Source: JAHEDH01 sp963745865
GTDB lineage: Bacteria; Actinomycetota; Acidimicrobiia; Spongiisociales; ZC4RG35
Direction: 5' to 3'
NCBI GenBank assembly: GCA_963745865.1
Contig: CAVUYZ010000002.1
Coordinates: forward strand, 248,001 to 312,000
Length of the DNA: 64,000 nucleotides
Shown piece by piece: positions 10,649-21,330 of the stretch (position 1 is its first letter; every line of letters starts with the position of its first letter). The position numbers were made by a program, and so were the translations under genes. Below the pieces are notes generated by a model. It saw only the letters and a list, made by a program, of their open reading frames with translations, did no database searches and was not told the DNA's origin.

Positions 10649-11523
10649 TTCAGACCGTGGGCCTGACGAAGCGTTACGAGTCGACGACGGCGCTCGACGA
10701 TGTCGAGCTGGCGGTCCCTGACGGTTCGGTGTACGGCTTGGTCGGTCCGAACGGAGCCGGCAAGACGACGCTGCTTCGCATCATCGCCGGGCTCAGGACC
10801 GCGAGTTCTGGCACCGTCGACATCTCAGCGAGACGGCACGAGATGGCTGTTCTCCCCGACACGCCACAGTTCGATCCATGGCTCACCGGGCGCGAGGTCG
10901 TAGAGCTGGCGCAACATCTCACGGCCTCCGACGGCGGAGACGCCAGGGTCGAGGAGGTGCTGGCGGATGCCGGACTGACCGATGCAGCTGATCGGTCTGT
11001 GTCGGGATACTCGCGAGGCATGCTGCAGCGACTCGGAATCGCGAGCACGATCGTCGGCTCGCCACGGCTGGTCATTCTGGATGAACCGGCGTCGGCGCTG
11101 GACCCTCTCGGGCGCCGAGAGGTGCTCGACCTGATCGCCCGACTCCGGGGCAACGCCACCGTTCTGTTCTCGAGCCATATTCTCGGTGACGTCCAGGAGG
11201 TGTGCGACACGGTCGGGATCCTCGACCGAGGGCGCCTGTTGTTCCAGGGGAGCATCGAGGACCTCTTGGTTGGCTCTGCGGTCCCGAGATATCTGGTGCG
11301 GTGCCGACCACCCCTGGACCGGATCGTCGCGGCATTCTCCGGCCTCGAGTGGGTCAGCGGCGTCGAAGAGCTGGCGACCGGTGAGCTTGCGATCACGGTG
11401 CAGCACCTCGAGGACGCCGAACGGCGGCTGACATCGGTGCTGGCGGATGTGGGTGCTCGGGTTGTCTCGTTCGGTCCCGAGGCAGTCAGCCTCGAGCGTG
11501 CCTTCCTCGAGGTGACGAGATGA
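10645..11523 (+). CDS. ABC-2 type transporter ATP-binding protein (YxlF-like)
   Basis: A 292-residue ABC ATPase with Walker A (GPNGAGKTTLLR), signature SGYSRGMLQRLGIA, Walker B (LVILDEPASALDP), a D-loop and the switch His in FSSHILGD. The C-terminal ~70 residues form the extension common in exporter ATPases of the ABC-2 class. The ATG overlaps the upstream stop, and its own stop overlaps the permease start, so the three genes are translationally coupled. Likely role: export of a peptide, lipid or drug, or membrane stress defence. Substrate unknown. Confidence 0.88.
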   Translation: MIQTVGLTKRYESTTALDDVELAVPDGSVYGLVGPNGAGKTTLLRIIAGLRTASSGTVDISARRHEMAVLPDTPQFDPWLTGREVVELAQHLTASDGGDARVEEVLADAGLTDAADRSVSGYSRGMLQRLGIASTIVGSPRLVILDEPASALDPLGRREVLDLIARLRGNATVLFSSHILGDVQEVCDTVGILDRGRLLFQGSIEDLLVGSAVPRYLVRCRPPLDRIVAAFSGLEWVSGVEELATGELAITVQHLEDAERRLTSVLADVGARVVSFGPEAVSLERAFLEVTR

Positions 11524-12278
11524 CGCTCTGGAGACTCGAGTTGCTCCGGTTGGTGCGGACCAGGCGTTGGATCGCGCTGTTCGGCGTCTTCGTGTTCTTC
11601 GGCTTCCTCGGGCCGCTGACCGCCGCATATCTTCCGGAGATCATCGGTTTTGCGGGTGGCGACCTCGAAGGGGCGACTGTGGAGTTCCCGCCGGCGGTTC
11701 CCTCCGACGGGATGATCCAATACGTCTCCAATGCGATGCAGCTCGGAACGCTTGTCGCGGTTGTCGTCGTGGCTGGAGCGCTGGCGTTCGATGCTATTCC
11801 GGAGATGGGTGTGTTCCTTCGCACCCGGGTGTCGACCGTCCGGGCGATCCTCATGCCGAGAATCGTGCTCTCGTCCGTCTTCGTCGTGACTGCCTTCGTC
11901 GCTGGAACGCTCGCCGCCTGGTACGAGACCTGGATTCTCCTCGGTGCGCTGGACGTGGGTGCCGTTCTGATCGGCATCGTGCTGGGTGCGCTGTTCCTGT
12001 TGTTCGTGATCGCCGTGGTTGCGGTCGCGGCCGGCCGGGCCAACTCGGTGCTTGGAACCGTCATGTCCTCGATCGTGGTGCTGCTCGTCATGCCACTGCT
12101 CGGGCTTGCGGATGCGATCGGGAGGTGGCTGCCGACTCACCTGGGCGGGGCGCTCGGAGCGCTCACGGCCGGCGAACTCGGTCCCGGCGACTACCTCCCG
12201 GCGGCGTCGGTCACCATTGCGTCGATCGCGGTGCTGCTGTGGGTGGCCGTGCGGTTGGCCGAGCGCCGCGAGCTCTGA
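11520..12278 (+). CDS. ABC-2 type transporter permease (YxlG-like)
   Basis: A 252-residue membrane protein with about six hydrophobic helices. The first is at residues 15-35, then a large loop (LEGATVEFPPAVPSDG) outside the membrane, and several more helices after residue 75. This is the usual ABC-2 layout. It pairs with the upstream ATPase and ends the operon. There is no clear terminator before the next gene 88 bases away. Confidence 0.82.
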   Translation: MTLWRLELLRLVRTRRWIALFGVFVFFGFLGPLTAAYLPEIIGFAGGDLEGATVEFPPAVPSDGMIQYVSNAMQLGTLVAVVVVAGALAFDAIPEMGVFLRTRVSTVRAILMPRIVLSSVFVVTAFVAGTLAAWYETWILLGALDVGAVLIGIVLGALFLLFVIAVVAVAAGRANSVLGTVMSSIVVLLVMPLLGLADAIGRWLPTHLGGALGALTAGELGPGDYLPAASVTIASIAVLLWVAVRLAERREL

Positions 12279-12366
12279 CCGGGCAGATCGAGGGAGTAGT
12301 CGGGGGGCCACTCGCTCCTGTACTCGGGTGAGGACAGGGAACGAGCATCAAAGCTAGGATGCTGGC

Positions 12367-13372
12367 GTGTCTGCGATACGAGCACTGCGAGAGGACGCCG
12401 GTCTCACCCAGGCCGAACTAGCGCACCGTGCCGGAGTCAGCCGTCAGATGGTCGGAGCGATCGAGAGTGGGCGTCACCTGCCACGCGTCGACGCTGCCCT
12501 CGCCCTCGCCGCTGCGCTTCAGGTCGACGTCGGCTCCCTGTTCCCGACTGCTTCTGGCGCGGTCGACGTCGTCACCGGGATTGCACCATCGTCGGGCGCT
12601 CTCCTCCGGATCGGCTGGGTGGGGGACACGCAGGTCACGGCGCCGTCCCGAGTCGGAGCTGACGGGTGGGACGTTGCAGACGGCGTCGCCGGCGTCGGGG
12701 CTGTCTCGGAGTTCGCACGGAGACGTCCCGGCCTCGTCGTTGCAGGGTGTGAGCCCGGGCTCGCGGTTCTCGAGCGCCTTCTCCGTGAGGAGGGCATGGG
12801 GGCGGTGGCGAGCAGCTCTTCCAGTGCATCAGCGATCGTGGCGCTTGCGGCGGGTCGGGTTCACGCTGCTGTCGTTCATGGTCCGCCAGGTGATCGATTC
12901 CCACTGCCCGAAGGATCGGGGGTCACTCGGTTCGGGCTCACGAAATGGGCTGTCGGCCTGGTATCGGCGCCCGGATCGAGAGCCGGATGGTGGGCCGATG
13001 CGCTGTCAGGGAGGGTTCCGGTCATCCAGCGGGAGACCGGTGCCGGCGTGCAGAAGGCGTTTCTCGACGCGCTCGAATCAGAGGTCACCGACGTTGCCGG
13101 TCCGCAGGCCGAGGATCACCTGGCTGCGGTCAGGATGGCACTGGCGACCGGACTGGCTGCTGTCTCGATCGAGCCTGCCGCGCTGTCGGCCGGGGCCGAA
13201 TTCCATGCACTCGAAGTCCACGAGGCTCAACTCTGGATCGCCGACAGATGGATGGACGATCCGATCATTTCCCACAGCCTCGACCACGCTGCTGAGCCGC
13301 CGATTCAGAGCCCGTCTCGAGGGGGTCGGTGGGTACGACCTCAACGATTCGGGATTGCGGATCGTGGCGTGA
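12367..13372 (+). CDS. XRE-type HTH regulator with periplasmic-binding-protein-like domain (frameshift near end)
   Basis: An N-terminal XRE helix-turn-helix (about residues 1-60: LTQAELAHRAGVSRQMVGAIESG) is joined to a substrate-binding-like domain. This architecture is often found next to molybdate transport genes. The start is a GTG. The frame changes near 13285: one extra C is present after the SHSLD stretch, and removing it gives TLLSRRFRARLEGVGGYDL, the expected end of the family, and a TGA at 13370. It overlaps the modA start. It probably senses molybdate, tungstate or a molybdenum cofactor signal and controls modABC; the ligand is inferred from context. Confidence 0.78.
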
Positions 13373-14112
13373 AGCGGCTCGTCATGTGGGCCATAGCGTT
13401 GGTACTCGTTGCGGGGTGCGCGGACGACTCCACCCCCCACGACCAACAGGAGTTGGTGGTCTCCGCAGCTGCCTCGCTCACGGACGCCTTCACTGATATC
13501 GAGGCGGCATATGAGCAGCTGCATCCCGACGTCGATGTGGTCATGAACTTCGGGGGGAGCTCCGCGCTCAGGGAGCAGATTCTCGGCGGGGTGCCGGTGG
13601 ACGTGTTCGCTTCTGCCAACCCCGAGAACATGAACCGCGTCGCCGAAGCAGGCGAAGTCGATGGAACTCCCGCGACTCTCGGGTTCAACCGGCTCGAGAT
13701 CGCAGTGCCGCTCGGCAATCCGGCGGAAGTGACAGGTGTCTTGGACTTCGGGCGCAGCGAGCTCTTTCTCGGGTTGTGTGTGTCTGCGGTGCCCTGCGGA
13801 GCGTTCGCGAGGGAGGTCCTTGCTGCGGCAGGCGTCGATCCCTCGATCGACACCGAGGAGCCGGATGTCCGGGCGCTCCTCACCAAGATCGAGGCGGGGG
13901 AGCTGGACGCCGGCATCGTCTACGTCTCCGATGTGCAGTCGTCCGAGAAGGTCGAGGGGATCACGCTCGACGATGAGCTCAATGTGTCGGCTCGATATGT
14001 GATCGCTCCGCTGCAGCGCTCCGGAGATGTGGACCAGGCGCGGGCGTTCGTCGACTTCACCCGCTCGACCGATGGTCAGGCGATCCTGGCTGCCTACGGG
14101 TTCATGCCATGA
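13369..14112 (+). CDS. modA: molybdate ABC transporter substrate-binding lipoprotein ModA
   Basis: A 247-residue lipoprotein: basic start, hydrophobic segment and lipobox VAGC near residue 17. ModA features follow: VSAAASLTDAF at the start of the mature domain, NFGGSSALREQI, DVFASANPENM and the C-terminal FVDFTRSTDGQAILAAYGF. The GTG start overlaps the regulator stop (GTGA), which is preferred over the in-frame upstream reading that fuses it to the regulator. It should bind molybdate outside the membrane and feed ModB. Confidence 0.9.
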   Translation: MKRLVMWAIALVLVAGCADDSTPHDQQELVVSAAASLTDAFTDIEAAYEQLHPDVDVVMNFGGSSALREQILGGVPVDVFASANPENMNRVAEAGEVDGTPATLGFNRLEIAVPLGNPAEVTGVLDFGRSELFLGLCVSAVPCGAFAREVLAAAGVDPSIDTEEPDVRALLTKIEAGELDAGIVYVSDVQSSEKVEGITLDDELNVSARYVIAPLQRSGDVDQARAFVDFTRSTDGQAILAAYGFMP

Positions 14113-14901
14113 GGAGAGTCCACCGACGTCAACCGCTGCTCCTCCTCGGACTCGGGGCGATCGGGCTGGCCTTCTTCCTGATCCCGCTCGATCGGCTTGG
14201 TCCTGCGAGCTCCCTGGCGGTCCCTCCCGACCGTGTTGACCAGCGAGTTCGTCACCGATGCCCTCCGGTTGTCGTTGGTCACCTCGGTGGCGGCGACCGG
14301 GCTGGCGGCGATCATCGGAGTGCCACTCGCCTGGATGCTCGCCAGGGTCCCGATGCCGGGACGATCCCTGTTTCGTGGATTGATCCTGTTGCCCCTCGTC
14401 CTCCCCCCGGTCGTCGGCGGCGCTGCATTGTTGTTTTCGCTCGGCCGGCGCGGAATCATCGGCGAGGCCCTCGAATCTGCCACAGGTCTGGTCCTCCCGT
14501 TCTCTGTGTGGGGTGTGATCATTGCCAACACGTTCGTTGCGATGCCGTTCCTCGTGATCACTGTCGAGGGAGCCCTACGGAACCTCGACCCGCGGTTCGA
14601 AGCTGCCGCATCGTCGCTCGGGGCGACTCGTCTCACCGTTCTCCGGCGGATCACGCTGCCGATGATCGCTCCCTCACTCGTCTCGGGCCTCGTCCTCACA
14701 TGGGCTCGAGCATTCGGCGAGTTCGGAGCGACGGTGACGTTCGCCGGGAATCTCGCCGGCCGGACGCAAACGCTGCCGCTCGCCGTGTTCGTGGCGCTCG
14801 AAGGAGATCGGGACGCCGCGGTAGCAATCAGCCTGGTCATGGTCGGTGTCTCGCTGGCAGTACTCGTCGCATTCCGCGACCGATGGTGGAGCGCGCTGTG
14901 A
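14109..14901 (+). CDS. modB: molybdate ABC transporter permease ModB (frameshifted)
   Basis: Permease with the binding-protein-dependent transport fold. Recognisable parts are the LLPLVLPPVVGGAALL helix, the EAAASSLGATRLTVLRRITLP coupling (EAA) loop and RAFGEFGATVTFAGN near the C-terminus, typical of ModB. The start ATG overlaps the modA stop (ATGA). The first membrane segment is in another frame, and one extra base near 14190 explains the break. The stop overlaps the modC GTG. Confidence 0.87.
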
Positions 14902-15963
14902 GCAGCCTGGGCCTGGATGCGCGCATCGGCTTGACTCGCGAGGGCGGCTTCACGATCGACGTCTCGATCTCGATCAAACCGGGCACCACAGTGGCCCTGC
15001 TCGGCCCGAACGGTGCGGGGAAGTCGACGGTCATCGACGCCATCGCCGGCCTCCTTCCCATCGAGAGAGGCCGTATCTCACTCGACGGTCGGGTTCTCGA
15101 CGACCCCGAAAGCGGGGTGTTCGTCGAGCCGGAGTCACGACGGATCGGGACGGTGTTTCAGGACTACGCACTGTTTCCCCACCTCACCGTCATCGAGAAC
15201 GTGGCATTCGGACTGCGAAGCGCCGGCGTCGGGAAAGGACAGGCGAGGGATCGAGCCGACCGTTGGCTGAGCAGCGTGGGTCTCGAGGGGATCGGGCATC
15301 GGAGACCAGGTCAGCTCTCCGGCGGTCAAGCCCAGCGCGTGGCGTTGGCACGTTCACTGATCACCCAACCGGACCTGCTGCTCCTCGATGAACCCCTGGC
15401 AGCCATCGACGTCTCGAGCCGAACCGGGCTGAGGCGTGCCCTGGCCGGTCATCTCGAGACGTTCGACGGTCCGCGGCTCCTCATCACCCACGATCCATCC
15501 GAAGCGTTCCTCCTCGCTGACGAGATCCACGTGATCGAAGCCGGGAGGTTGACCCAGTCCGGGAGTGCTGACGACATCCGGCTTCAGCCACGAACCAGCT
15601 ATGCCGCAGACCTCGCCGGTGTGAACCTGTTCCTGGGCCATGCTTCAGGAGGTCTCGTAGACATCGACGGGCATCGTCTGCAGATCGGAGACTCGAGCGT
15701 CGAAGGACCCACCGTCGTCACGATTCATCCGAGAGCGGTGGCCGTCCATCGCGATCGGCCCTCTGGAAGCCCGCGAAACGCTTGGAGCACTCCTATCTCA
15801 CACGTCGAGCGCCTGGGCGATCGGGTCCGAGTGCGGCGTCTCCGATCCGCTTCCGATGACCGCCGAGGTGACGTCCGAAGCCGCCGACGCTCTCGGGCTG
15901 AAGAGCGGCGAGACAGTATGGGTCTCGATCAAAGCCACCGAGATCGTCGCTCGAGCGGACTGA
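14898..15963 (+). CDS. modC: molybdate ABC transporter ATP-binding protein ModC (frameshift in C-terminal domain)
   Basis: ATPase with Walker A GPNGAGKST, Q-loop VFQDYALFPHLTV, signature LSGGQAQRVALARSL, Walker B LLLLDEPLAAID and H-loop LLITHD. After about residue 260 comes a molybdate-binding TOBE-like domain. The frame breaks near 15835. The other frame then continues as MTAEVTSEAADALGLKSGE to a TGA at 15961, the expected TOBE ending. Removing one G restores the reading. It drives molybdate import with ModA and ModB. Confidence 0.88.
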
Positions 15964-16042
15964 GGACACCTTGGGTGACCGGGAACATCTGAACTTCCCC
16001 GGCGTTGAGCATGGCACCACCGACACGACTCCAGGAGCCCCG

Positions 16043-17068
16043 ATGGAACTCGGCATCACCACCTTCGCCGAAACGATCCCCGCCCCGGATTCGGGTGCGG
16101 TGTTGGGTCACGGTGAGCGGCTGCGCCAAGTCGTCGAGGAGATCGAGGTGGCCGACGCCGTTGGCCTCGACGTGTTCGGGGTCGGTGAGCATCATCGGCC
16201 CGACTTTGCGGCATCCGCACCCGCCGTCGTGCTGGCCGCAGCGGCCGGGAAGACCGAGAACATCAGGCTGTCGCCGGCCGTCAGCGTTCTCTCGTCGGAC
16301 GATCCGGTCCGCGTCTACCAGCAGTTCGCCACCCTCGATCTGATCTCGAACGGGCGGGCGGAGCTTCTCGTCGGTCGGGGTTCGTTCATCGAGTCCTTTC
16401 CGCTGTTCGGGTACTCGCTCAACGATTACGAGGAGCTCTTCGCCGAGAAGCTCGACCTGCTACTGGCGATCCGGGACAACGAGCGGGTGACCTGGGCCGG
16501 GAAGTTCCGGGCGCCGCTCGACAACCAGGCGATCTATCCACGCTCGCAACAGGACCCGCTCCCGATCTGGGTTGGAGTCGGTGGGAATCCCGCGTCGATG
16601 GTACGGGCGGGCCGCCGTGGGCTCCCGGTGGCGCTCGCGATCATCGGCGGCGCCCCAGAACGATTCGCGGTTCTCGGCGATATCCATCGAAGAACGTTGA
16701 TCGAGTCCGGATATGATCCGGCCGAGGCGCCGCTCGCCGTGCATGCTCACGGATACATCGCCGACACCACCGAACAGGCCGCGGACGAGTTCTTCCCGTC
16801 GTACTCAGTGGCGATGAACCGGATCGGTCTCGAGCGAGGTTGGGGTCCGATGACGCGCATCCAATATCAGAACATGATCGGCCCTGCCGGGTCACTGGTT
16901 CTCGGAGATCCTGACACCGTCGCCGCCAAGATCCTGCAGTGGCGCGAGGTTCTGGGTATCGAGAGGTTCATGTTGCACGTGTCGGTCGGGACCATGGAGC
17001 ACGCCCAGGTTCTCCGAACGATCGAGCTCCTCGGAACCGAGGTCGCCGACCGGATCAGGGAGGCCTGA
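16043..17068 (+). CDS. LLM-class flavin-dependent oxidoreductase
   Basis: A 341-residue bacterial-luciferase-like TIM-barrel protein. GLDVFGVGEHHRPDF, the VLSSDDPVRVYQQFATLDLIS segment and GRGSFIESFPLFG are hallmarks of a group that uses FMN or F420. The ATG at 16043 follows AGGAG. An in-frame start at 15971 would place it near the modC end and lacks a good ribosome-binding site. The gene stands alone, followed by minus-strand terC. The reaction is unknown. Confidence 0.88.
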   Translation: MELGITTFAETIPAPDSGAVLGHGERLRQVVEEIEVADAVGLDVFGVGEHHRPDFAASAPAVVLAAAAGKTENIRLSPAVSVLSSDDPVRVYQQFATLDLISNGRAELLVGRGSFIESFPLFGYSLNDYEELFAEKLDLLLAIRDNERVTWAGKFRAPLDNQAIYPRSQQDPLPIWVGVGGNPASMVRAGRRGLPVALAIIGGAPERFAVLGDIHRRTLIESGYDPAEAPLAVHAHGYIADTTEQAADEFFPSYSVAMNRIGLERGWGPMTRIQYQNMIGPAGSLVLGDPDTVAAKILQWREVLGIERFMLHVSVGTMEHAQVLRTIELLGTEVADRIREA

Positions 17069-17117
17069 CCTCAGCGATCAAGCGAGGGGTGCGGCAACGG
17101 AGTCCGGTGCCTGCACA

Positions 17118-17936
<819 letters not shown>

Positions 17937-17977
17937 ACCGACACGAGGTTGCGTCCGGGACCCTGTACAAAGGGGTC

Positions 17978-18697
17978 ATGGACTTTTCAGACATCGAAGC
18001 GCTGCTGTTCGATCTCGATGGTGTGCTCACACCGACCGCCCAGGTGCACGAGGAGGCATGGAAGCGGACCTTTGACGATTTTCTCCGTCATCGGGCCCAC
18101 GACGGCTTCGATCCGTTCACCCGGGATGACTATCTCACCTATGTCGACGGCAAACCTCGCTACGAGGGTGTCGCCAGTTTCCTCGAGTCCCGAGGCGTGT
18201 CACTTCCTCACGGTGAACCGACGGACATTCCCGGCTACGCCACCATTGCCGCAGTCGGCAACGCCAAGAACCAGACGTTCAACCAGGTGCTCGAATCCGA
18301 CGGTGTCGAGCCGTATGAGGATGCTGTGCTTCTGCTCGACCGTCTGTCGACGCTCCCGCTGCGCCTCGCGGTCGTATCGTCGAGCGCCAATCCGCGACCG
18401 GTCCTTCGCGCCTCCGGCATTCTCGATCGCTTCGAGTTCGTCATGGACGGGATCGTTGCGAGGTCACGGTCGCTGGCAGGGAAGCCGCAGCCGGACACAT
18501 TTGTCGCCGCAGCCACCGAGGTCGGAGCAAGCCCGGCTGGCTCGGTCGTGTTCGAAGATGCGGTGAGCGGTGTGCAGGCCGGCACGGCGGGAGGCTTCCA
18601 CACGGTGGTCGGTGTGGACCGCACAAACTCTGCGGCTGCGCTGCGCGACGCAGGCGCCGACGTGGTCGTCGAGCGGTTGACCGACCTGCTCGAGTGA
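17978..18697 (+). CDS. HAD-superfamily phosphatase/phosphomutase (beta-phosphoglucomutase-like)
   Basis: A 239-residue HAD hydrolase: motif I LLFDLDGVLT with the Asp nucleophile and acid, motif II VVSSSANP, motif III Lys in GKPQPDTF, and motif IV VFEDAVSGVQAG. The cap domain after motif I is of the C1 helical type, as in beta-phosphoglucomutase. It probably acts on a sugar phosphate in the cytoplasm. It lies 34 bases before the osmoprotectant transporter operon. Confidence 0.85.
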   Translation: MDFSDIEALLFDLDGVLTPTAQVHEEAWKRTFDDFLRHRAHDGFDPFTRDDYLTYVDGKPRYEGVASFLESRGVSLPHGEPTDIPGYATIAAVGNAKNQTFNQVLESDGVEPYEDAVLLLDRLSTLPLRLAVVSSSANPRPVLRASGILDRFEFVMDGIVARSRSLAGKPQPDTFVAAATEVGASPAGSVVFEDAVSGVQAGTAGGFHTVVGVDRTNSAAALRDAGADVVVERLTDLLE

Positions 18698-18731
18698 TGC
18701 CGGTCCCGCGTCCGGGGCTAGGTTCACGGCG

Positions 18732-19835
18732 ATGTCCGATGTCATGATCCGATTGGAACACGTATCGAAGGTCTTCCCGGGAACCGAGTCGCCGGCGGTG
18801 GGCGATCTCAGTTTCGAGGTCGAACGCGGGGAGATCCTGACTCTGGTCGGCCCATCCGGCTGCGGAAAGACGACGACACTCAAGATGATCAACCGAATCA
18901 TCGAGCCGACGTCAGGGGCGATCTGGGTGGATGGCGTCGACGCAACCGCGATGGAGCCGTTCGAGCTGCGTCGGTCGATCGGATACGTGATCCAGCAGAT
19001 CGGTCTGTTTCCGCACCGGACCATCGCACAGAACATCGGCACGGTGCCCGAGTTGATCGGGTGGGATCCTGAGAGGATCGACCGACACGTCGAAGAGCTG
19101 ATCGCACTGGTCGGCCTCGACCCTGAGATGCTCGGCCGCTATCCCGGTGAGCTGTCTGGCGGGCAACAGCAGCGGGTCGGCGTTGCTCGGGCACTCGCGG
19201 CCGATCCACCCGTACTGCTCATGGATGAGCCGTTCGGAGCGGTCGACCCGATCGTGCGGGGACGGCTGCAAGAAGAGTTGTTGATCCTCCAGGAGAAGGT
19301 CAGAAAGACGATCGTCTTCGTGACCCACGACATCGACGAGGCGATCCGACTCGGCGACCGGATCTGCATCCTCAACGTGGGCGGGGTGTTGGAACAGATC
19401 GCCACGCCAGAGCATGTGCTGAGCGATCCTGCCAATGAGTTCGTCGACGAGTTCATCGGCGGCGAGCGAGGTTTGAAGCGTCTCGGGTTGATGGAGATCG
19501 GTGACGCCGATCTCGAGCCTGGACCAATGGTCGACCCGAACGCAGCCGTGTCTGTGGCGGCCGAGGCGATGCAGCGGTACGGCACGACGTGGGTGGGAGT
19601 GCTCGACGGGGATCGACTCGCCGGCTGGATCGGCCGCCAGGACCTCGACGGTGTGTCGCATGTCTCTGACGTCGATCTGCGACCCTTCGTGCGGACCGTC
19701 GAATGCACCGATTCGCTCCGGACTGCGCTCGATCTGGTGGTTCGGTCCCATGAGCGCGTCGCGGTCGTCGTCGAGGGCGGTGCGTACCGCGGCATCCTCG
19801 ATCTCGAGTCGATCGCCCGGGAGATCACCGAGTGA
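18732..19835 (+). CDS. osmoprotectant (glycine betaine/choline) ABC transporter ATP-binding protein, OpuCA/ProV type
   Basis: A 367-residue ATPase: Walker A GPSGCGKTTT, IQQIGLFPHRTIAQNI (Q-loop), signature LSGGQQQRVGVARAL, Walker B VLLMDEPFGAVDP and H-loop VFVTHDIDEA. The C-terminal 110 residues form a CBS-like pair that in this family senses ionic strength. It is followed by two permeases and a binding protein, overlapping the first permease start. It imports compatible solutes for osmotic protection. Confidence 0.9.
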   Translation: MSDVMIRLEHVSKVFPGTESPAVGDLSFEVERGEILTLVGPSGCGKTTTLKMINRIIEPTSGAIWVDGVDATAMEPFELRRSIGYVIQQIGLFPHRTIAQNIGTVPELIGWDPERIDRHVEELIALVGLDPEMLGRYPGELSGGQQQRVGVARALAADPPVLLMDEPFGAVDPIVRGRLQEELLILQEKVRKTIVFVTHDIDEAIRLGDRICILNVGGVLEQIATPEHVLSDPANEFVDEFIGGERGLKRLGLMEIGDADLEPGPMVDPNAAVSVAAEAMQRYGTTWVGVLDGDRLAGWIGRQDLDGVSHVSDVDLRPFVRTVECTDSLRTALDLVVRSHERVAVVVEGGAYRGILDLESIAREITE

Positions 19836-20518
19836 CGCCCGTGCCGGTCATTGCACAGCTCGACTCGCGCCCGCTGATCGACTGGGGCTGGATCGGTACG
19901 AATCTCGACGACATCTGGAAGCAGGTGGTCGAACACCTCATTCTCACGGGCATCGCCATTGGCGTCGGGCTGGTGATCTCGCTGGCGCTGGTCGCGGTAG
20001 CGCTTCGCTGGCGGAATCTCTACGCGCCGATCGCCAGTGTCAGCGGCCTCCTCTACACGATTCCGAGCCTGGCCGTCTTCGCGTTTCTGGCCCCGTTCAC
20101 TGGACTGGGGCTTCTCACCGCCGAAGTGGCGCTAGTCTCGTACACGGTCCTGATCCTGGTGCGGAACATCTACACGGGCATCACCGGGGTCCCTTCCGGC
20201 ATCGTCGAGGCCGCGGACGGCATGGGTTATCGGGCCGTGCGACGGTTTTTCCAGATCGAACTTCCGCTTGCAGCGCCGGTGATCATCGCCGGTATCAGGA
20301 TCGCCTCGGTGACCGTCATCGGTCTTGTCACCGTCACGTCGTTGCTGGGGCTCGGTGGGCTCGGGTTCTTCATCCTCGACGGTCTTCGGCGATCGATCCT
20401 GTTTCCGACCGAGATCATCTTGGGGACGGTGCTGTCTGCGGTCCTCGCAGCCGTCGTCGATCTGGGTCTGCTCGGTTTCGAACGGCTCATCACGCCATGG
20501 AACCGGGGGAACGCCTGA
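19832..20518 (+). CDS. osmoprotectant ABC transporter permease (first)
   Basis: A 228-residue permease with five to six hydrophobic helices. GLLYTIPSLAVFAFL and the coupling loop VEAADGMGYRAVRRFFQIELPLAAP (EAA-type) are typical of OpuCB/OpuCD. It starts with an overlap on the ATPase stop and its stop overlaps the next start by one base. It forms the membrane channel with the second permease. Confidence 0.87.
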   Translation: MTPVPVIAQLDSRPLIDWGWIGTNLDDIWKQVVEHLILTGIAIGVGLVISLALVAVALRWRNLYAPIASVSGLLYTIPSLAVFAFLAPFTGLGLLTAEVALVSYTVLILVRNIYTGITGVPSGIVEAADGMGYRAVRRFFQIELPLAAPVIIAGIRIASVTVIGLVTVTSLLGLGGLGFFILDGLRRSILFPTEIILGTVLSAVLAAVVDLGLLGFERLITPWNRGNA

Positions 20519-21253
20519 TGGAATTCCTGGCGGATGTGGTCGACTGGTTCTCCGATCCTGCTCAATGGATGGGGTCGGACGGCATCCCCCAACGCACACT
20601 CGACCATGTGTGGCTTGCTGTGCTTCCGACCGTGCTGGCCATCGTGATCGCCATTCCGCCGGCCGTGATCCTGGCGCATCGGGGGGTCGGCAAGTTCTTC
20701 GCCAACGCGCTCGTCAATGTTGGTCGAGCCGTGCCGTCGTTCGGGATCCTCATCGTTGCTGCGATCTTCTTTGCACGGGCCGGGGCCTCGCTGCGCTTCT
20801 GGCCCGCGGTCGTGGCGCTTGTGGCGCTTGCGGTCCCGCCGATCTTCACCAACACCTATGCCGGGATCTCCAATGTCTCGCCACCGCTAGTGGAGGCGGG
20901 ACTGGGGATGGGGTTTCGCAGCCGGGAGATCATTTCGCGCCTCGAGCTCCCCGTGGCGGCGCCGGTGATCCTGGCAGGATCGGATCTCCTTCGTCCAGGT
21001 CATCGCCACGGTGCCGCTGGCGGCCGTGCTCTCCAGTGGTGGAGGTCTGGGTCAGTACATCGTCCGCGGCTTCGCTCAAGGCCGCAGTGGAGTGGTCGAG
21101 ACGTTCGCGGGAGCGTTGCTCGTTGCGATGCTGACGCTGATCCTCCAACGATTGTTCAACCTCGGCGAGCGACTCCTCGTGCCCATCGGAATCAGGCGTC
21201 TGTCGGTCAGGGATCCGGAACCGTGGTTTGAAGATTCTGATTCTGGGGAATGA
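20518..21253 (+). CDS. osmoprotectant ABC transporter permease (second, frameshifted)
   Basis: Second permease of the osmoprotectant importer, with VGRAVPSFGILIVAA near residue 65 and the coupling loop VEAGLGMGFRSREIISRLELPVAAP. The frame changes near 20980. The other frame then continues ISFVQVIATVPLAAVLSSGGGLGQYI to the stop at 21253, which is the conserved end of these permeases. One extra base explains the break. The ATG shares its A with the TGA stop of the preceding gene. Confidence 0.85.
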
Positions 21254-21330
21254 CCAGGCTCTGAACGATGTTCAGTTACCCGAACACCCGCGAGGGTGTT
21301 CACTCATGCTCCAACCAGAAAGGGATACCC

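Noticed and set aside
12367..14112. Apparent fusion of the XRE regulator to ModA in one 581-residue frame
   Set aside because: The regulator's conserved end lies in the next frame and stops exactly at a GTGA overlap with a lipoprotein start, so the fusion comes from an indel near 13285.
17937..17977. A manganese riboswitch ahead of terC
   Set aside because: Only 41 bases separate terC from the divergent gene, too short for that RNA.
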